From Melastoma dodecandrum (taxonomy: Eukaryota; Streptophyta; Magnoliopsida; Myrtales; Melastomataceae), in the NCBI GenBank assembly GCA_029817715.1, contig JARUPY010000288.1:930001-994000 (forward strand): DNA of 64,000 bases. Reading direction: 5' to 3'. Under the pieces are notes generated by a model. The model did not search any database and was not told the origin of the DNA. It saw only the letters and a list, made by a program, of their open reading frames with translations. A program made the position numbers and the translations under genes. Of this stretch, positions 20,850 through 34,295 are shown piece after piece; within the stretch, counting starts at the first letter, position 1; each line of letters starts with the position of its first letter.

Positions 20850-23800
20850 AGACCTCTAATTTCCTTATGGTAAGAAGGTGGTGCTTTGTTTTTCCATTTC
20901 CACGCCTTACGTCAGTCTCTTCTTTTCAATTTTTATGACGACCAAACAGGAATTATTATAATATCTCAAAAGATTCCGTCACTGTTACTGTTTACGGAGA
21001 TGAGATTGGTGATTTGATGATTGACGACCGGTCGCTGCTGCCTTGGTCTTGCTGTCGAATAATTTCGTCCTTTCGTGTGTATATATATATATATATACAT
21101 ATTATTATTCGAGTTTTTAGAAAGGCGGTGAAATAAAAGACATTTTGTTCAAGGCACGCTTACTAAAGCCATTCTTTCGGTAAGCCTAACAAAAGTGTAG
21201 ACATAAACGCGAACGTTCGTCGCCACTACAACCGGCGTTGTCCCTTGTAGGACGGAGCGAATAGTTTATGTGATACACCGTGCACGTGCCGCGACGAAAA
21301 CCTATCATGTGATGGGTCTTGCATTAGTAAAATAATGCGATAAGACGCGGGGCGTGTTTTCGGACCGTGACAAGCTCTTTGTTTGATGTCCACGATTCTT
21401 ATCTAGTCATTTGTTTATTGATATCGTGGCATGGGTTATGTCTTTTGTGGGAGGGTGGTTTGCCAGCCTCTTTATGTAGCCGCGCCTAATTTCTTACTGT
21501 TCCAAGGCATTAAAGAAAAGATTTGGAATGTGTGGCACCGTCCCTGTTTTTGTTTATGAATGAATATTGATGAAAGCTACTAAGACGGACAACGTAGTTC
21601 CATGTCGTATTAAAAGAAGAGATGAGACAACGTGTGGAATCTCGTCCCTGCTGATACGTTTTATTCTTCAGAGACTTCTTCCTTTTGTGGAAGCTATGTG
21701 GAAATATTAGTTTCATCTAAGACAACTCCATGTCGGATGTGTACGTACCAAGATTATTCGTACTTGGGACAAGGTTAACTTAGAACTAACCAACCCTCGG
21801 GAGCTTTTGCTCCAAAATAACGTTCGACGAGGAGATATTTCGTGAAATAAAACAATAACTTTTACAATTCACCGAATAATACCTATGACGGCATGTTAGG
21901 AACACTACCATTTTCACACCGAATTTCCCTTCAGTGTTAGGTTATTATTTGACGAATTTTGAAAATTATTAACGTATTTACTAAATATTTTTCCTAGAAA
22001 CAAAACTAGTTAGTAGTACCAATGCATAATCTTGCTTATTTCATTGTTTGAGGGTATTGGATTGGCATCGACGTCATTACTTGGGTATGGATCACCACCT
22101 AGTCATAAAAAATTACTGAAAGTTTGTATGGGATTTTGACAAAGACCAACAAGAAAAAGTATTCCTTAAAAGAGTTTAGGTGCACCTCCATATTCCACGT
22201 TCTCCCCAAGTGGTTTGTCGCCATCTCAAGTACTTTTTGACTTTGAGCTGCTTCTTGGTGGGGGCTGGGGGGGCTAACTATCCCTCTGTTCATACATACC
22301 CCTTGCTTTCAAAGTGTGTGTTCCCTTTAGGGCAACTAAATATAATTCAAGTGTCAGTATTTAACTACTAATCACTTGGTAGTTGTCGTCCTAATTCCAC
22401 TATTTTGATGCCCAACTTCTTTTAGTATAATCTTATGACCGACCACGTGACAAATGAGTCCCCGACATCGATTTTTTATTTTATTTTTATAGACCCAGGT
22501 GTGTTAATTCTTTATTAACGATATGTAGTTGCTTTGAATTCTCTCTAAAACAAATCAGCCGGCATCATGTAATTAGGCTTGTCCGGTAGGGTCTCGGCTT
22601 TGGCGGGAGGTGTTGGGCGTGCAAGCACAGTCTCACGGATAGTTAAAAGGATGCAAGAAGGTAATATATAAGTTCAGTGTGGTGTAAAAGTCGACATTTG
22701 CTGATTTTGCGTTGTCTGGTCAGCAAAATCTAAATCTGAAGTCTGGATGCAGTCGCAGTTTGGCCAAGCTAGTCCTCTTTTACGAGAACGAGCAGCCGCA
22801 GAGGGAGCTCATGTTGAGATAGTTTGAAACCACTGAGTCAGCTGTTCCCTTTTAACGAAACGGCCGAACCTCCGGAGACTCGTGGATCGGGTCAGGTGCG
22901 GCGGGGGTGTGCCGCCAGAAGAAAGACTCGCCCCCATCCATTCCCTTTCCATTTTGACCCATTTAATAATATATTAAAAAAATAAAATATGAATTAGCTT
23001 CTAAACGTGGGCGTAAACGAGGAGATTGCATGTATTATTCGCAACGGCGCTGCTTAAGACCATGTGTTAAGAAATATTTAATCGGATTCTTGTGTTAAGC
23101 AACCATCGACAACCGTCCAAATAATAATTTGATAAAGTGAAAAACATGTATCGACCAACCACTTGATGTTCTCTATAAAATCCCAAGCGGATTCTCTTCG
23201 CAAGACGCACAATGCCACAGACACATTTGTTGTTTCTTTTTTCTCGTTTCAATTTTTGTTTGAGACGATCTTCGCATTGTACGCTATGTTCTTGTTTCCA
23301 TGTGAATACGCATTTCAATTATATGAAATATTTGTTCCTTTTACTCTATGAATGACGAAAACACGACAACAATCACTTTTTTTCATATCGAAAGGCTACA
23401 ATCCAGTTATCTCCGCTTCTAACTCTGAATCCCTTTTCAATGTTTCTTCACTTCTCCAGCAATGTTTCTGCTCGCATTCCATTATTCAGGTCAAGACTTC
23501 TTTACGACGACCGCAACTAGTCCTTCCGTCGCGTGTGACTCCCTAACGTATTGAGCGTCAACAGAGTGCAGCAATCAGATAGCCGTGTTTCGGAACATCA
23601 ACTTCATTTATGTAGCATTATATCGCCCCGTTATGACGACCGAGTCTTTCATTGAGGCGGCCTATTTTCGCGTTAACGAAACACGTTTTCTTTATAATTT
23701 TAAAGTCATTACACCATATTAGTACTCGACACAATGCCTCCTGATTCAAATCACCACACGAGAGATATCAACTCCTTTTGTCTTTAAACAATTTGCAAGT

Positions 23801-24480
23801 GAACACTCGTGTAAAGCACCATCATTCAAGTAACGCGGTTTGTAATTCATGGGGTGCAACCGGTGGCAACTCCTACAACTCACTCTTATTCATCACTTTT
23901 TCGGCTGCGGGAATAAAACAAAATGTAGACACTGTAATAACAAATCAAGTTCGTATCAATTATTATTATAGAAATTTATCGTGGTTACCTTGGTGGCAAT
24001 TAGGTGAAGATACAGGGATTATTTCCAAACACCTCTCCTCTGGAAATTTACGATGAGTTACTTGTGTAAAAGCTAATAATTAGGCGACGATTTCGGACGT
24101 GGCCATAACTTATTTTAGACGGCGTAAAATTATTTCCAACCTATAAACCACGAAAAATAATTACCCTTAGAGTAACTTAAAATATTGACATAGCATTAGA
24201 ATATCATTTCTCGAACTTATTACAACGAAGAAAGTAACAATATCAAATTACTTTCGAGCTTTATTTTATTTTAAAATAATATTTAACGCAAAAATATTTA
24301 ATGAAATAAAAAATTTTAAAAATTATCGTAATAGTTTTTGAAATATTTTCTTCGTGAAGTTATTCCGTGACAAAAGTTCGAAAGAATGCTACGTTAGACT
24401 TGATATTGTTTTCTTTTTTTTTTTTATTTTACAATATCTCTTGCGTAAGAAATATATACATATATATATGAAACCCCTAA
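20850..24480. other. Spacer, nothing recognised
   Basis: A 3.6-kb AT-rich stretch with short open frames only. I saw no RNA gene, no TE protein and no clear terminal repeats. Confidence 0.55.
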
Positions 24481-25535
24481 ACAACTGGGGAACAAGCCGC
24501 AGATCAGGGATCAAATCCACCGAACTCTTAACTGTAAGTTGGTTTTGACATCATGGGTCGGAGCCGCGAGTCGATTTCGGGTTCAAACTTATTGTCTTTC
24601 CGGCTTTTGATTTCGTGTGGGTTTTGTGCCTTATTGAACAATCCCCATGAATTGGTATGTGATTTGTAGACTACCGCATGTTAGTTAGGGGCGTGAATTT
24701 CTTTCCGTGTAATTTTTGTCCTGCATTGATGGGTATGTTTCGTGTAGCGGAAGCTGTTCGTTTTGGCTGGAGAGTTTTCATTGTTGTTTTTGAGATTGAT
24801 GACTGTGGATCGACGGATCTTTTGGCATCTGATTTGTTCTTCTTAATGGGTTGATGGCTTTAGTAGTTTATAGTCGGTTTCCACTACTGTGTTTGTGGCC
24901 GCGAGATTGGATTTTGCTTTCTAGTGGAAACGGTGTGGAAAGAGGGACTGAATTTATTGCGGTTCTGGGTTTTATGATCTGGACTATGTAAGGTGTTTGT
25001 GATCGTGTGCCATTGATGATGATTGAAGATGGCAATGCACCCGTTCACTTTCGATTTCAGCTTGAGAAATGGAAAGAATACACACAGATTGCCCTTTTCT
25101 ACTGGTTCACTTTACGAACTTTATTTTCTGATTTTCATTCTGTTAACTTCTGCCTCCAATTTGCAGCTAAGGCTATGTTCAAATCAATACATGCCTGTGG
25201 CATTGTGAAACGAGTATGGACTCTCCGTTGAAACGTTGCCTTACGTTTTTCTGTTAAATTTGGGGTAAGAAAATGAGATTACGGACGTTATTCTGTGAAG
25301 TGCTTCGTTATTCTGTGAGTGCAGCCAATGCCTTTTAAAGTTGTTGGCAGCCGACAGAGCTTCAGGATTTAGTTGCTCTCCATTCTGTGTCCTGTCGGCT
25401 GATCAGTGAAGTGAATACTACTTCCCTAACACAGAATTCTTTTCTGCTCGAATCCTGAATTAGTTACACCCCCCCTCGAATCTTGTTGCAAGCCTGTTGA
25501 TGGATTATGATCTCTGGCAAAACACCTCGGCCATC

Positions 25536-26040
25536 CGTTGGCATGGCAAAAATCTTGGGCCATAATTTAATTATGGCCCGTGCAGAAACTTATTTTAATA
25601 TAGTCCATCAAAGTAAGAATGGGGAAAACAAGCCCGTATTAAGCCTATGGCACATAAGTCTGCGAAGAGGGAAACACTGCTAAATCAACGAAGATCAGAA
25701 GTGATTCTGACTTTGAGATTTTTGAGAAAAAGGCTACGGGCCACTAGCTATCAGGTTGTTACCAAGATTCTAGGGATTTGATTAAGAGGGCCACGATCTG
25801 GCAAAATATCCTAAGAACGTGGCATACATTCTAATCATATTAAAGATTCAGTATAAAAGGGAGAAGATCTTCCGGAGGAAAAAATACGAAAATCAAACTC
25901 AGATACATTTGCATTTATCGTCACCCTTTAGTTTTAGTTTGATCAATTCAATTCATCTTTTTTTTTACTGGCGACCACATCCGAATCTCTGTGAGTAATC
26001 GTGCCAAATATTCCCAACATGATCCGTTTCGTTGCGAGTT
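25536..26040 (+). mobile_element. Degenerate solo LTR
   Basis: Starts CGTTGGCATGGCAAAAATCTTGGGCC, shorthand for a decayed TGTTGACATGGC LTR start. It has a TATA box (AGTATAAAAGG, about 25851) followed by GAGAAGATCTTCC as in the LTRs at 46427 and 53531. It ends in the same U5 pattern: CTGGCGACCACATC, then CTCTGTGAGT, then GCCAAATATTCCCAACATGATCCGTTTC. No primer-binding site, gag or second LTR follows. It is about half the length of the full LTRs because the minisatellite is missing. Confidence 0.75.
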
Positions 26041-26448
26041 CCATCTCCAACAAAACGCTGATCTTGGGAATGACTCGCATCTGTCACTTTTTCGTGAATG
26101 CATTTGCTGGTGGCACTGATGTCGTCCTTTGTAGAAATTCCCTCCTGAACTATCTCTTCGTATAAGCTGTGAAATGTGACTCCTAATGGAAGATTCCTTG
26201 ATAAATTTTTTGGGTTTCTGGGCATTGTTACGCGATGACTTACTGAGAAGACGCCTCACCATTTTCTCTATTCAACTATATGTGTAGCATCTACTCCAGA
26301 AGTTCTTACCGTCTTGGTGGTGCTTTCATCTGTAGCTGGGTTCTGATTTCTGCTTGTTTGTTTCTATTGTCGCCCGTTCTTTAATCCTGATGCTCTTGGG
26401 GTTTACTTATTCATCTCCATTGCAGGATCAGGGTGTTAATTGCAGGTC

Positions 26449-26682
26449 ATGGGTTTGTGGATGCTACTGGAAGGTCTCCTCCTCCTAGCAAATGCTCTCG
26501 CGATACTGAACGAGGATCGTTTCCTCGCGCCACGCGGATGGAGCTTCCACGAGTTTCCCGGTGGTAAGGCCAAGTCCTTGAAGGGTCAGATCAGAGGGCT
26601 GATTTATGCCACTCAATACCTCCGCATCCCGCTAATCATGCTCAACGGCACATGCATCGTCATTAAGATTGTATCGGGCTAG
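26449..26682 (+). CDS. Yos1/IER3IP1-like ER-Golgi membrane protein
   Basis: A 77-residue protein beginning MGLWMLLEGLLLLANALAIL. A conserved LNEDRFLAPRGWSF segment and the SLKGQIRGLIYATQYLRIPL helix follow, ending IVIKIVSG. Two hydrophobic segments and the NEDRFLAPRGW motif are diagnostic of the Yos1/IER3IP1 family, a small membrane protein of COPII transport between ER and Golgi. The ATG at 26449 matches the family start; acceptors (TTGCAG) lie immediately upstream at about 26421-26446, so the 5' leader is probably spliced. The upstream leader/intron region (from roughly 24500) contains a solo LTR. The gene is a single coding exon and appears intact. Confidence 0.88.
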   Translation: MGLWMLLEGLLLLANALAILNEDRFLAPRGWSFHEFPGGKAKSLKGQIRGLIYATQYLRIPLIMLNGTCIVIKIVSG

Positions 26683-29600
26683 CTAAGCTAACCACGACTA
26701 CACTCCATTGCATTCCGAGACGCCTCAAGTCCTGGGTGTTTCCGCGGATCGGCGAATGACGGCTTTCCGTCACTTGGTATAAGAGCCGTTTCCGACGAAC
26801 TTATGTAATACTTGAATTCCAGGAGATGGATTAGTCCTTAGTTTAGTTTTTAATTCTATTCTATACCATATACATTGTTTTCCAGTCATGATACAGTCCC
26901 CAGCAAACAAACATGACCGTTGACTCTTCGCCGGAGAATGCCCACAGCCACGGCCACCACCCTCCGCCGGCCTCCTCCTTCTCCACCAACCGAGACTGGT
27001 TCTTCCCTTCCCCTTCCTACATCCATAAGTCTCTGTTACGTCCCATTAATCCCCGGCGGCGATTATCGACACCTCCTCCGCCGTCCTTCCCGCCTAAACC
27101 CCCGCCGCCTTTCCCTTCCTCCCGTTCCCCCGCCAACAGCTTCAGTTCCGCTCCGCCTTACGGAGACGACAGCTTTAAGTATGCCCTTGCCGCTTCCGTT
27201 CGTCACCGTCCCCTCGGCTACCGGTGTTACGACGCGTCCAAGGGAAAGAAGAAGAGTGAATTGCCGGATATCGTTGAGGAGGGGTCAAGTCGACGGCAGC
27301 GGAGGAGGTCTCGGCCTTCGGGGGAAAGGGAGACGCCGGCGGAGGCGGTAAAAGATGCAGTTACTTTGTTTATATAGCCACGTTTCACTGCCTAAGCTTT
27401 TAGGTCAAACGACGGTAGACGGTAGAGTTTCTACAACTTTGTTAAGGTTTCCCCGGCTGCAGCTTGTTTGCTCTGTGGCGGTAAGTTGACTTCGTCGACT
27501 TGGGAGCCTATTGTTGACTGGGAAAGCGAAGAATTCGTAGGATTCGGTGTAATGATTGCAGTTCGATCTTAACACGTTTGATCCTTTGTTTGCACTGCAT
27601 ACCGAAGTCCTCGATTTGCAGGTAAAGTAATTTTTCTCTGTTTACGTCGTGTCAGTCTGTCGTGATCTTAGTTCAACTGGCTTGTTTTGATAGTGCTCAC
27701 TGTTGCTTTATAGGTAAAATTCTCAGAGCTGGAGATCAGATTGCAAGCCTGCAATTTGTGGGATTCATCATATGGAATCACTGTAATCCCTGAAGTTGGT
27801 GATGATGGCAATAACAACAGACTAAAGAACATAGCTCTGAAAAGCTCAATTGGTGTGCTACTTGTTCCTACCTTGTTTTTCAAATGCATCGATAGATTTT
27901 CAAAGTCGAGGTCATCGGACAGTGTGTCAGAGGAAGTGTCCCTGAACAGGCAGCTAGCGTACCACGTGGATGTATTGTTCTCGGTTCATCCTTATGCTAA
28001 GCCTTTGGCATTACTCATTGCCACACTGTTGCTCATTTGCCTCGGAGGCTTGGCACTCTATGGAGTCACAGACGAATGCTTAGCAGATTGCCTTTGGCTG
28101 TCGTGGACATATGTGACTATTGCTGGCAATCACGTGGATTCAGAAGGCTTGGGTCCTTGGCTGGTTTCTCTTTAAATCAGCTTTGGGGGAATGCTAATAT
28201 TTGCGATGATGCTTGGACTTGTTTTTGATGCAATATCTGAGAAGTTTGATTCCCTAAGTAAGGGGAAAAGTGAAGTTGTCGAGCAGAACCACACTTATCC
28301 TTGGATGGAGTGATAAATGAGGATCTTCCCTGTGCTTAATAGTTCACAACTCCTGTACATAATTTCTGCATGAAGTAAGTCCTAAAAGCATCCTTTATTC
28401 CGTGTGCATCCTTCATCTTGTCTGACTGCACTTGCAAAATATTTTACAAGAAGAAGCAGATGTTTTGTTAGACCTGCTGTTACATTACTTCCACACATAC
28501 TCGCACATTTCATGTTTTGTTAGACCTGCTCTTGCCAACGAGAGTTTGGGTGGAGGAACTATTGCGTTGATGGCTGAACATGATAAAGAAGAAATGGAAC
28601 TTGATATTGTAAAGATGGAGTTTGATTTCAGAGGAACATCTGTTATTTGCAGAAGTGGGAGTCCTTTGATTTTAGCTGACTTAAGAAAGGTTATTTCTGG
28701 AAAAGAATTGATTTCTGGAATTGAATACTTGTTGGGATGAAACTATCTTTCTTATATGAATTTTTCTGCTGCACCTCTGTCAGTGATGATTTCTATTGAC
28801 TGCAATTAAGATATGGTATTGCAGGTCTCAGTCTCCAAAGCCCGAAGATGGAAATGCTGACCAGGTCTGCTTTAGCGTGTTGTCTCTTTTACATATTCAT
28901 TCAGAGTAAATATGATTGTATTAAATGGTTGCATTGGTACAGAGTGATGCCCGAGCATTAAGGACTGTTCTAAGCTTAACAGGAGTAAAGGAGGGGCTGC
29001 GAGGCCATATCGTTGTCGAATTGAGTGATCTTGACAACGAGGTCTTAGTTAAGCTAGTCGGCGGAGATCTAGTCGAAACTGTGGTAGCTCACGATGTAAT
29101 TGGTCGTTTAATGATTCAATGTGCTCGGCAACCTGGACTAGCCCAGGTTTAGCATATTGGCTGTTACGACAGAGTGATTAATTTATTTCAGGAACTGCTT
29201 TCTGGGTTTAATAGTGCTTCGTTGGCCTGCAGATATGGGAAGATATTCTAGGGTTTGAGAATTGTGAATTTTATATTAAGAAATGGCCCCAGTTGGTGGA
29301 CATGCAGTTTGAAGATGTACTGCTAGCTTGTCCTGATGCCATACCTTGTGGCATCAAGGTTGCATCTCGAGGTGGTAAGATTATTCTGAATCCGGATGAC
29401 TCCTAATGTGCTGCAAGAAGGGGATGAAGTTCTGGTCATAGCAGAGGATGATGACACCTATGCTCCTTCAGAATTACCTACGGTTCTTTTCTTTCTTGTA
29501 TAACAGTTTTGTCACTCTTGCTAACATATAGAGCTTAAGATTGTAGTTGGTTTTTTATATTTTAAAGGAAGAAAAGGAGAGTTCCCACCATTATTTTATG

Positions 29601-29899
29601 TTATCTGGGGATGGAGTTTTTTAATATGATCAAAGCAAGTTTATCTTCTCCATCCGCTGTTTTCTGGGTGATAATCTACTGCAGTCTGATCGTCATCAAA
29701 TTTTTGTCTCTTCTAGGCAGTACTAATGCTCTCGTCACTTACCGCAGTTTAACAAAAGTTTACTATGTCTAGGCCAAACTATTGTTTTCTTCTCTAGAAA
29801 TTCTTTCCATTTGCACAAAACTAATAATCAGTTTGGTTTCCAGCATGAGTCAAAGCTTTTAAAATAACATTAACTTGATCGTTCCGGTTAATGATACAT

Positions 29900-29985
29900 C
29901 ATTCATGCACGTTCCCCTTCCTGCGGGAGAGCCTCAGAAGATTCTACTTTGTGGATGGAGGAGGGACGTTGATGATATGATTGTG
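29900..29985 (+). pseudogene. Duplicate version of a CASTOR-family exon
   Basis: Encodes EPQKILLCGWRRDVDDMIV followed by a GT donor. The next block (30038-30136) encodes the corresponding segment LEKILFCVWRRDMEDMIM, also followed by GT. The two are alternative versions of the same exon and differ at many positions, so the duplication is old or the first copy derives from a related gene. Confidence 0.6.
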
Positions 29986-31173
29986 GTAGGTTCGTTGTTC
30001 AAAGCCTAATTGTTTCCTTTTCATATCAATGCTGTAGGTGTGGAGAGGAATTCTACCCAAAAACTTTAGTGTGCCCCAGTCTTTGGAAAAGATACTTTTC
30101 TGTGTTTGGCGGCGAGATATGGAAGATATGATTATGGTAATTGTCACAGGGGTATTTCGCTCTATCAAGTAAACCCACCCTGTGCGGCGTCGTACTCCCA
30201 AAACTAGCACGACCAGCCACCCAAAACACTCAACCCAGCGGAAGCCTTTTGAATATCTCACGTTCCCTTTCAAGTAATCCCAATCTTTATTAGAACAAGG
30301 GTACAACAACTCTCAATTATTACATTGCCTCGCCCCTTTACAAGCCTTCTTATAGGGGTTCGTGGCAATTCACCATACAACACAACTTTACACGAATGGA
30401 TACAATGCTTCGGGGAGTGCCCAACACAACTGCCCCTAAGCCCCATTTGAATCCCCCTCATTGGAAAGGAAGCCCCCCTTGGGACCCCCCCTTTCGGAAG
30501 GGGGCCCCCTTTGAATCCCCCCTCTTCGGAAGGGGGCCCCCCTTGGGATCCCACCTCTTCGGAAAGGGGCTCCACCTTCCTAACAATCGCCCCTCTTCAA
30601 GGGGTGGACGTTCCCCTCTCATGGGACACGTCCTTTCATGGACGCCCCTTCACCAAAGGATGCGTCCAAGCACTCTTTCGATCTCTCGTACCTTTGCGAC
30701 CAAGACCGTCCACGTTCTGCCTCTTCACGAACCTATGCTCATAAGACCGTCCGCAAGCATTGCCTCAAGCCTCCGCGCCTGATTATTCTGGCCACGTTAC
30801 GCCTCGTGCCAGCATCATCGTCCGAGTACCGACTCGAACCTTCACTTGATCCTTCAAGTGTCAACGAACGCACCAACGCTCGCTGTTGTCCATGCACTCC
30901 GACCCATGGACGCCGCCCAAGCAGCCACGCTCAAGCTTCTGTAGACGATGGGCCCCGACCCTCGTCATGCACTTATGACAAACCACCCGCACCAGAAAGA
31001 GTCGACGCCCTCGTCGATACCCTTCCAAGGCACGCCTTCTCTATGTCCTTGTCCTTCTGTGGACATCCTTCGTCACGGTTCACGCAACCATCTCCCGGCT
31101 GCACGGCCAACTCTCTTTCGGCCGTCGAATCATTCTTCACTTGCATCGCACCAACGATCTATAGTGAAGTTAG

Positions 31174-32163
31174 TCAAGATGGGTTAGGGGCACCTTTCTC
31201 GATCGGAGCACCAAAGTTCGGCCCCTCTTTCTTTGGACACTCTCTTGCCCTATGAGGACCGCCACAAAGGAAACAGCCCGCACGAGCCTTAGGATCCATC
31301 CTTCGCTCGTCCCACGTTCTGCCCCTCGCATGATTCCCTTGGTCGTCGCCGTCGCCCCGCGCCAGCCGCTCACGACCTTCATGTTTATCGTTGTCGCGTG
31401 ACCCATTCTCGCTAGTCACGTACCTTCCCCTTTTCTCGCTGCCCCCTCCTATTCGAAGATCAACCAGAGCATTTGCAGCCGCAATCGCTGAGGCCAGGTC
31501 CTGTACGCCTCGCCGCCTCAGTTCCAACTGTGCCCACAGTTGAAGTCCGTCAAGAAAGTTGAAGAGCATGTCCGCAATCTCCAGCATCAACGACGTGAAG
31601 TTCTTCACATATTCCCTCACGGTGCTGGTTTGCTTAAGGCTCTTCAGCGCCTCCCTTGCAACCCAACTCGAATTGCAAGGTTGGAATTGGTCTGCCAATT
31701 CCTTCTTGAGAGTTGCCCAAGTGTCGATCGGTGGACGACCTGCACTCAAGTCATCCGACACCCTCGTCCGCCACCATAGATTTGCATCCCCCATAAGATA
31801 CATCGACACTATCGACACCTTATCGTTCTCGGGTACCCTTGTCGCTATGAAGTATTGCTCCATGTCCCACAAGAAGTTCTGCAACACCTTCGCATCGCGA
31901 CACCCGTTAAAAGATTGAGGCTCGGGAATCCTTACCCGTGAGCGTGCCTCCCCACCAACAGTAGAAGAAGCCATCGCTCGCTTGAGGATCGCTATCTCAT
32001 CCTCCAAGTCATCGTGTTGGCAACACAACCTATCCACCATCGTGCTCCACGGGTTGAGCGTTGACTCAAGCCGTCCCGTACCGGTCACCACCTCGTCCAT
32101 CCTCGCAAAGATTGGGGTGGAATCCCCGTTGAAGACTCGCCAGTCAACCTTTCCAATCGGCAA
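31174..32163 (-). pseudogene. Gag of the TR-GAG element (copy 1, start disrupted)
   Basis: A 329-residue open frame with the retrotransposon gag core (FLWDMEQYFIATRVPENDK) and a CCHC zinc knuckle (CFLCGGPHRARECP). Compared with copy 2 it lacks one base near 32132, which puts the expected start (MALPITERF, near the tRNA primer site) out of frame, and it lacks a few codons in the SEADRLF and DDEHND regions. Encapsidation function is inferred from the family. Confidence 0.85.
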
Positions 32164-33218
32164 AATCGTTCAGTGATCGGCAAAGCCATCGCTCACACGA
32201 AACCACGCTCTAATACCAACTGTCAGAGGGGTATTTCGCACTATAAAGTAAACCCACCCTGTGCGGCGTCGCTCTCGCAAAACTAGCACGACCAGCCACT
32301 CAAAACTCACAACCCAGCGGAAGCCTTTCGATTATCTCACGTTCCCTTTCTAGAAATCCCAATCTTTATTAGAACAAGGGTACAACAACTCTCAATTATT
32401 ACATTGCCTCGCCCCTTTACAAGCCTTCTTATAGGGGTTCGTGGCAATTCACCATACAACACAACTTTACACGAATGGATACAATGCTTCGGGGAGTGCC
32501 CAACACAACTGCCCCTAAGCCCCATTTGAATCCCCCTCATTGGAAAGGAAGCCCCCCTTGGGACCCCCCCTTTCGGAAGGGGCCCCCCTTGGGATCCCAC
32601 CGCTTCGGAAGGAAGCCCCCCTTGGGATCCCCCTCTTCGGAAAGGGACCCCACCTTCCTAACAATCGCCCATCTTCAAGGGGTGGACGTTCCCTTCTCAA
32701 GGGACACATCCTTTCATGGACGCCCCTTCACAAAAGGATGCGTCCAAGCACACTCTTTCGATCCCTCGTACCTTTGCGACCAAGACCGTCCACACTCGTG
32801 CCTCTTCACGAACACTTCGCTCATGAGACCACCCCCAAGCATCGCCTCAAGCCTCCGCGCCTGAGTATTCTGGCCACGTTGCGCCTCGTACCAGCATCAT
32901 CGTCCGAGCACCGACTCGAACCTTCACTTGATCCTTCAAGTGTCAACGAACGCACCAACGCTCGCTGTTGTCCATGCACTCCGACCCATGGACGCCGCCC
33001 AAGCAGCCACGCTCAAGCTTCCGAAGACGATGGGCTCCGACCCTCGTCTTGCACCTATGACAAACCTCCCTCACCAGAAAGAGTCGACGCCCTCGTCGAC
33101 ACCCTTCCAAGGCACACATTCTATACGTCCTTGTCCTTCTGTGGGCATCCTTCGTCACGGTTCACGCAACCATCTCCCGGCTGCATGACCATCTCTCTTT
33201 CGGCCGTCGTATCATTCT

Positions 33219-34295
33219 TCACTTGTATCGCACAACGATCTGTAGTGAAGTTAGACGAGATGGGTTAGGGGTGCCTTTCTCGATCGCAGCACTAACGTTC
33301 GGCCCCTCTCTCTTCGGACACTCTCTTGTCCTATGAGGACCGCCACAAGGGAAACAGCCCACACGAGCCTTAGGATCCGTCCTTCGCTCGTCCCACGTTC
33401 TGCCCCTCGCATGATTCCCTTGGTCGTCGCCGTCGCCCCGCGCCAGCCGCTCACGACCTTCATGTATATCGTTGTGCTCATCGTCGCGTGACCCATTCTC
33501 GCTAGTCACATACCTTCCCCTTTTCTCGCTGCCCCCTCCTATCCGAAGATCCACTAGAGCATCCGCAGCCGCATTCGCTGAGGGTAGGTCCTGTACGCCT
33601 CGCTGCCTCAGTTCCAACTGTGCCCACGGTTGAAGTCCGTCAAGGAAATTGAAGAGTCTGTCCGCCTCGGACATGTCTGCAATCTCCAGCATCAACGACG
33701 TGAAGTTCTTCACATATTCCCTCACGATGCTGGTTTGCTTGAGGCTCTTCAGCGCCTCCCTTGCAACCCAACTCGAATTGCAAGGTTGGAATTGGTCCGC
33801 CAATTCCTTCTTGAGAGTTGCCCAAGTGTCGATTGGTGGACGACTTGCACTCAAGTCATCCGACACCCTCGTCCGCCACCATAGATTTGCATCCCCCATA
33901 AGATACATCGACACTATCGACACCTTATCGTTCTCGGGTACCCTTGTCGCTATGAAGTATTGCTCCATGTCCCACAAGAAGTTCTGCAACACCTTCGCAT
34001 CGCGACACCCGTTAAAAGATTGAGGCTCGGGAATCCTTACCCATGAGCGTGCCTCCCCACCAACAGTAGAAGAAGCCACCGCTTGTTTGAGGATCGCTAT
34101 CTCATCCTCCAAGTCATCGTATTGGCTACACAACCTATCCACCACCGTGCTCAACGAGTTGAGTGTTGACTCAAGCCGTCCCATATCGGCCACCAACTCA
34201 TCCATCCTCGCAAAGATTGGGGTGGAATCCCCAGTTGAAGACTCGCCAATCAACCTTTCCAATCGGCCAAATCGTTCAGTGATCGGCAAAGCCAT
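33219..34295 (-). CDS. Gag of the TR-GAG element (copy 2, open)
   Basis: An open gag frame of about 358 residues from MALPITERFGRLERL, just inside the tRNA-primer site, through the FLWDMEQYF core. The knuckle here is CFPCGGPHRTRECP (C-x2-C-x4-H-x4-C retained). The longer frame from 34325 would begin inside the primer-binding site, so 34295 is preferred. Gag forms the virus-like particle; no other protein is encoded in the unit. Confidence 0.85.
   Translation of the reverse strand: MALPITERFGRLERLIGESSTGDSTPIFARMDELVADMGRLESTLNSLSTVVDRLCSQYDDLEDEIAILKQAVASSTVGGEARSWVRIPEPQSFNGCRDAKVLQNFLWDMEQYFIATRVPENDKVSIVSMYLMGDANLWWRTRVSDDLSASRPPIDTWATLKKELADQFQPCNSSWVAREALKSLKQTSIVREYVKNFTSLMLEIADMSEADRLFNFLDGLQPWAQLELRQRGVQDLPSANAAADALVDLRIGGGSEKRGRYVTSENGSRDDEHNDIHEGRERLARGDGDDQGNHARGRTWDERRTDPKARVGCFPCGGPHRTRECPKREGPNVSAAIEKGTPNPSRLTSLQIVVRYK

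Noticed and set aside
26920..27351. 143-residue Thr/Arg/Pro-rich frame
   Set aside because: Frame-shifted reading of the CASTOR-like first exon, whose RDWFFPSPS motif fixes the true frame.
30638..31255. 205-residue plus-strand frame in the retroelement
   Set aside because: Spans the LTR and the antisense of gag; the gag knuckle on the minus strand defines the coding strand.
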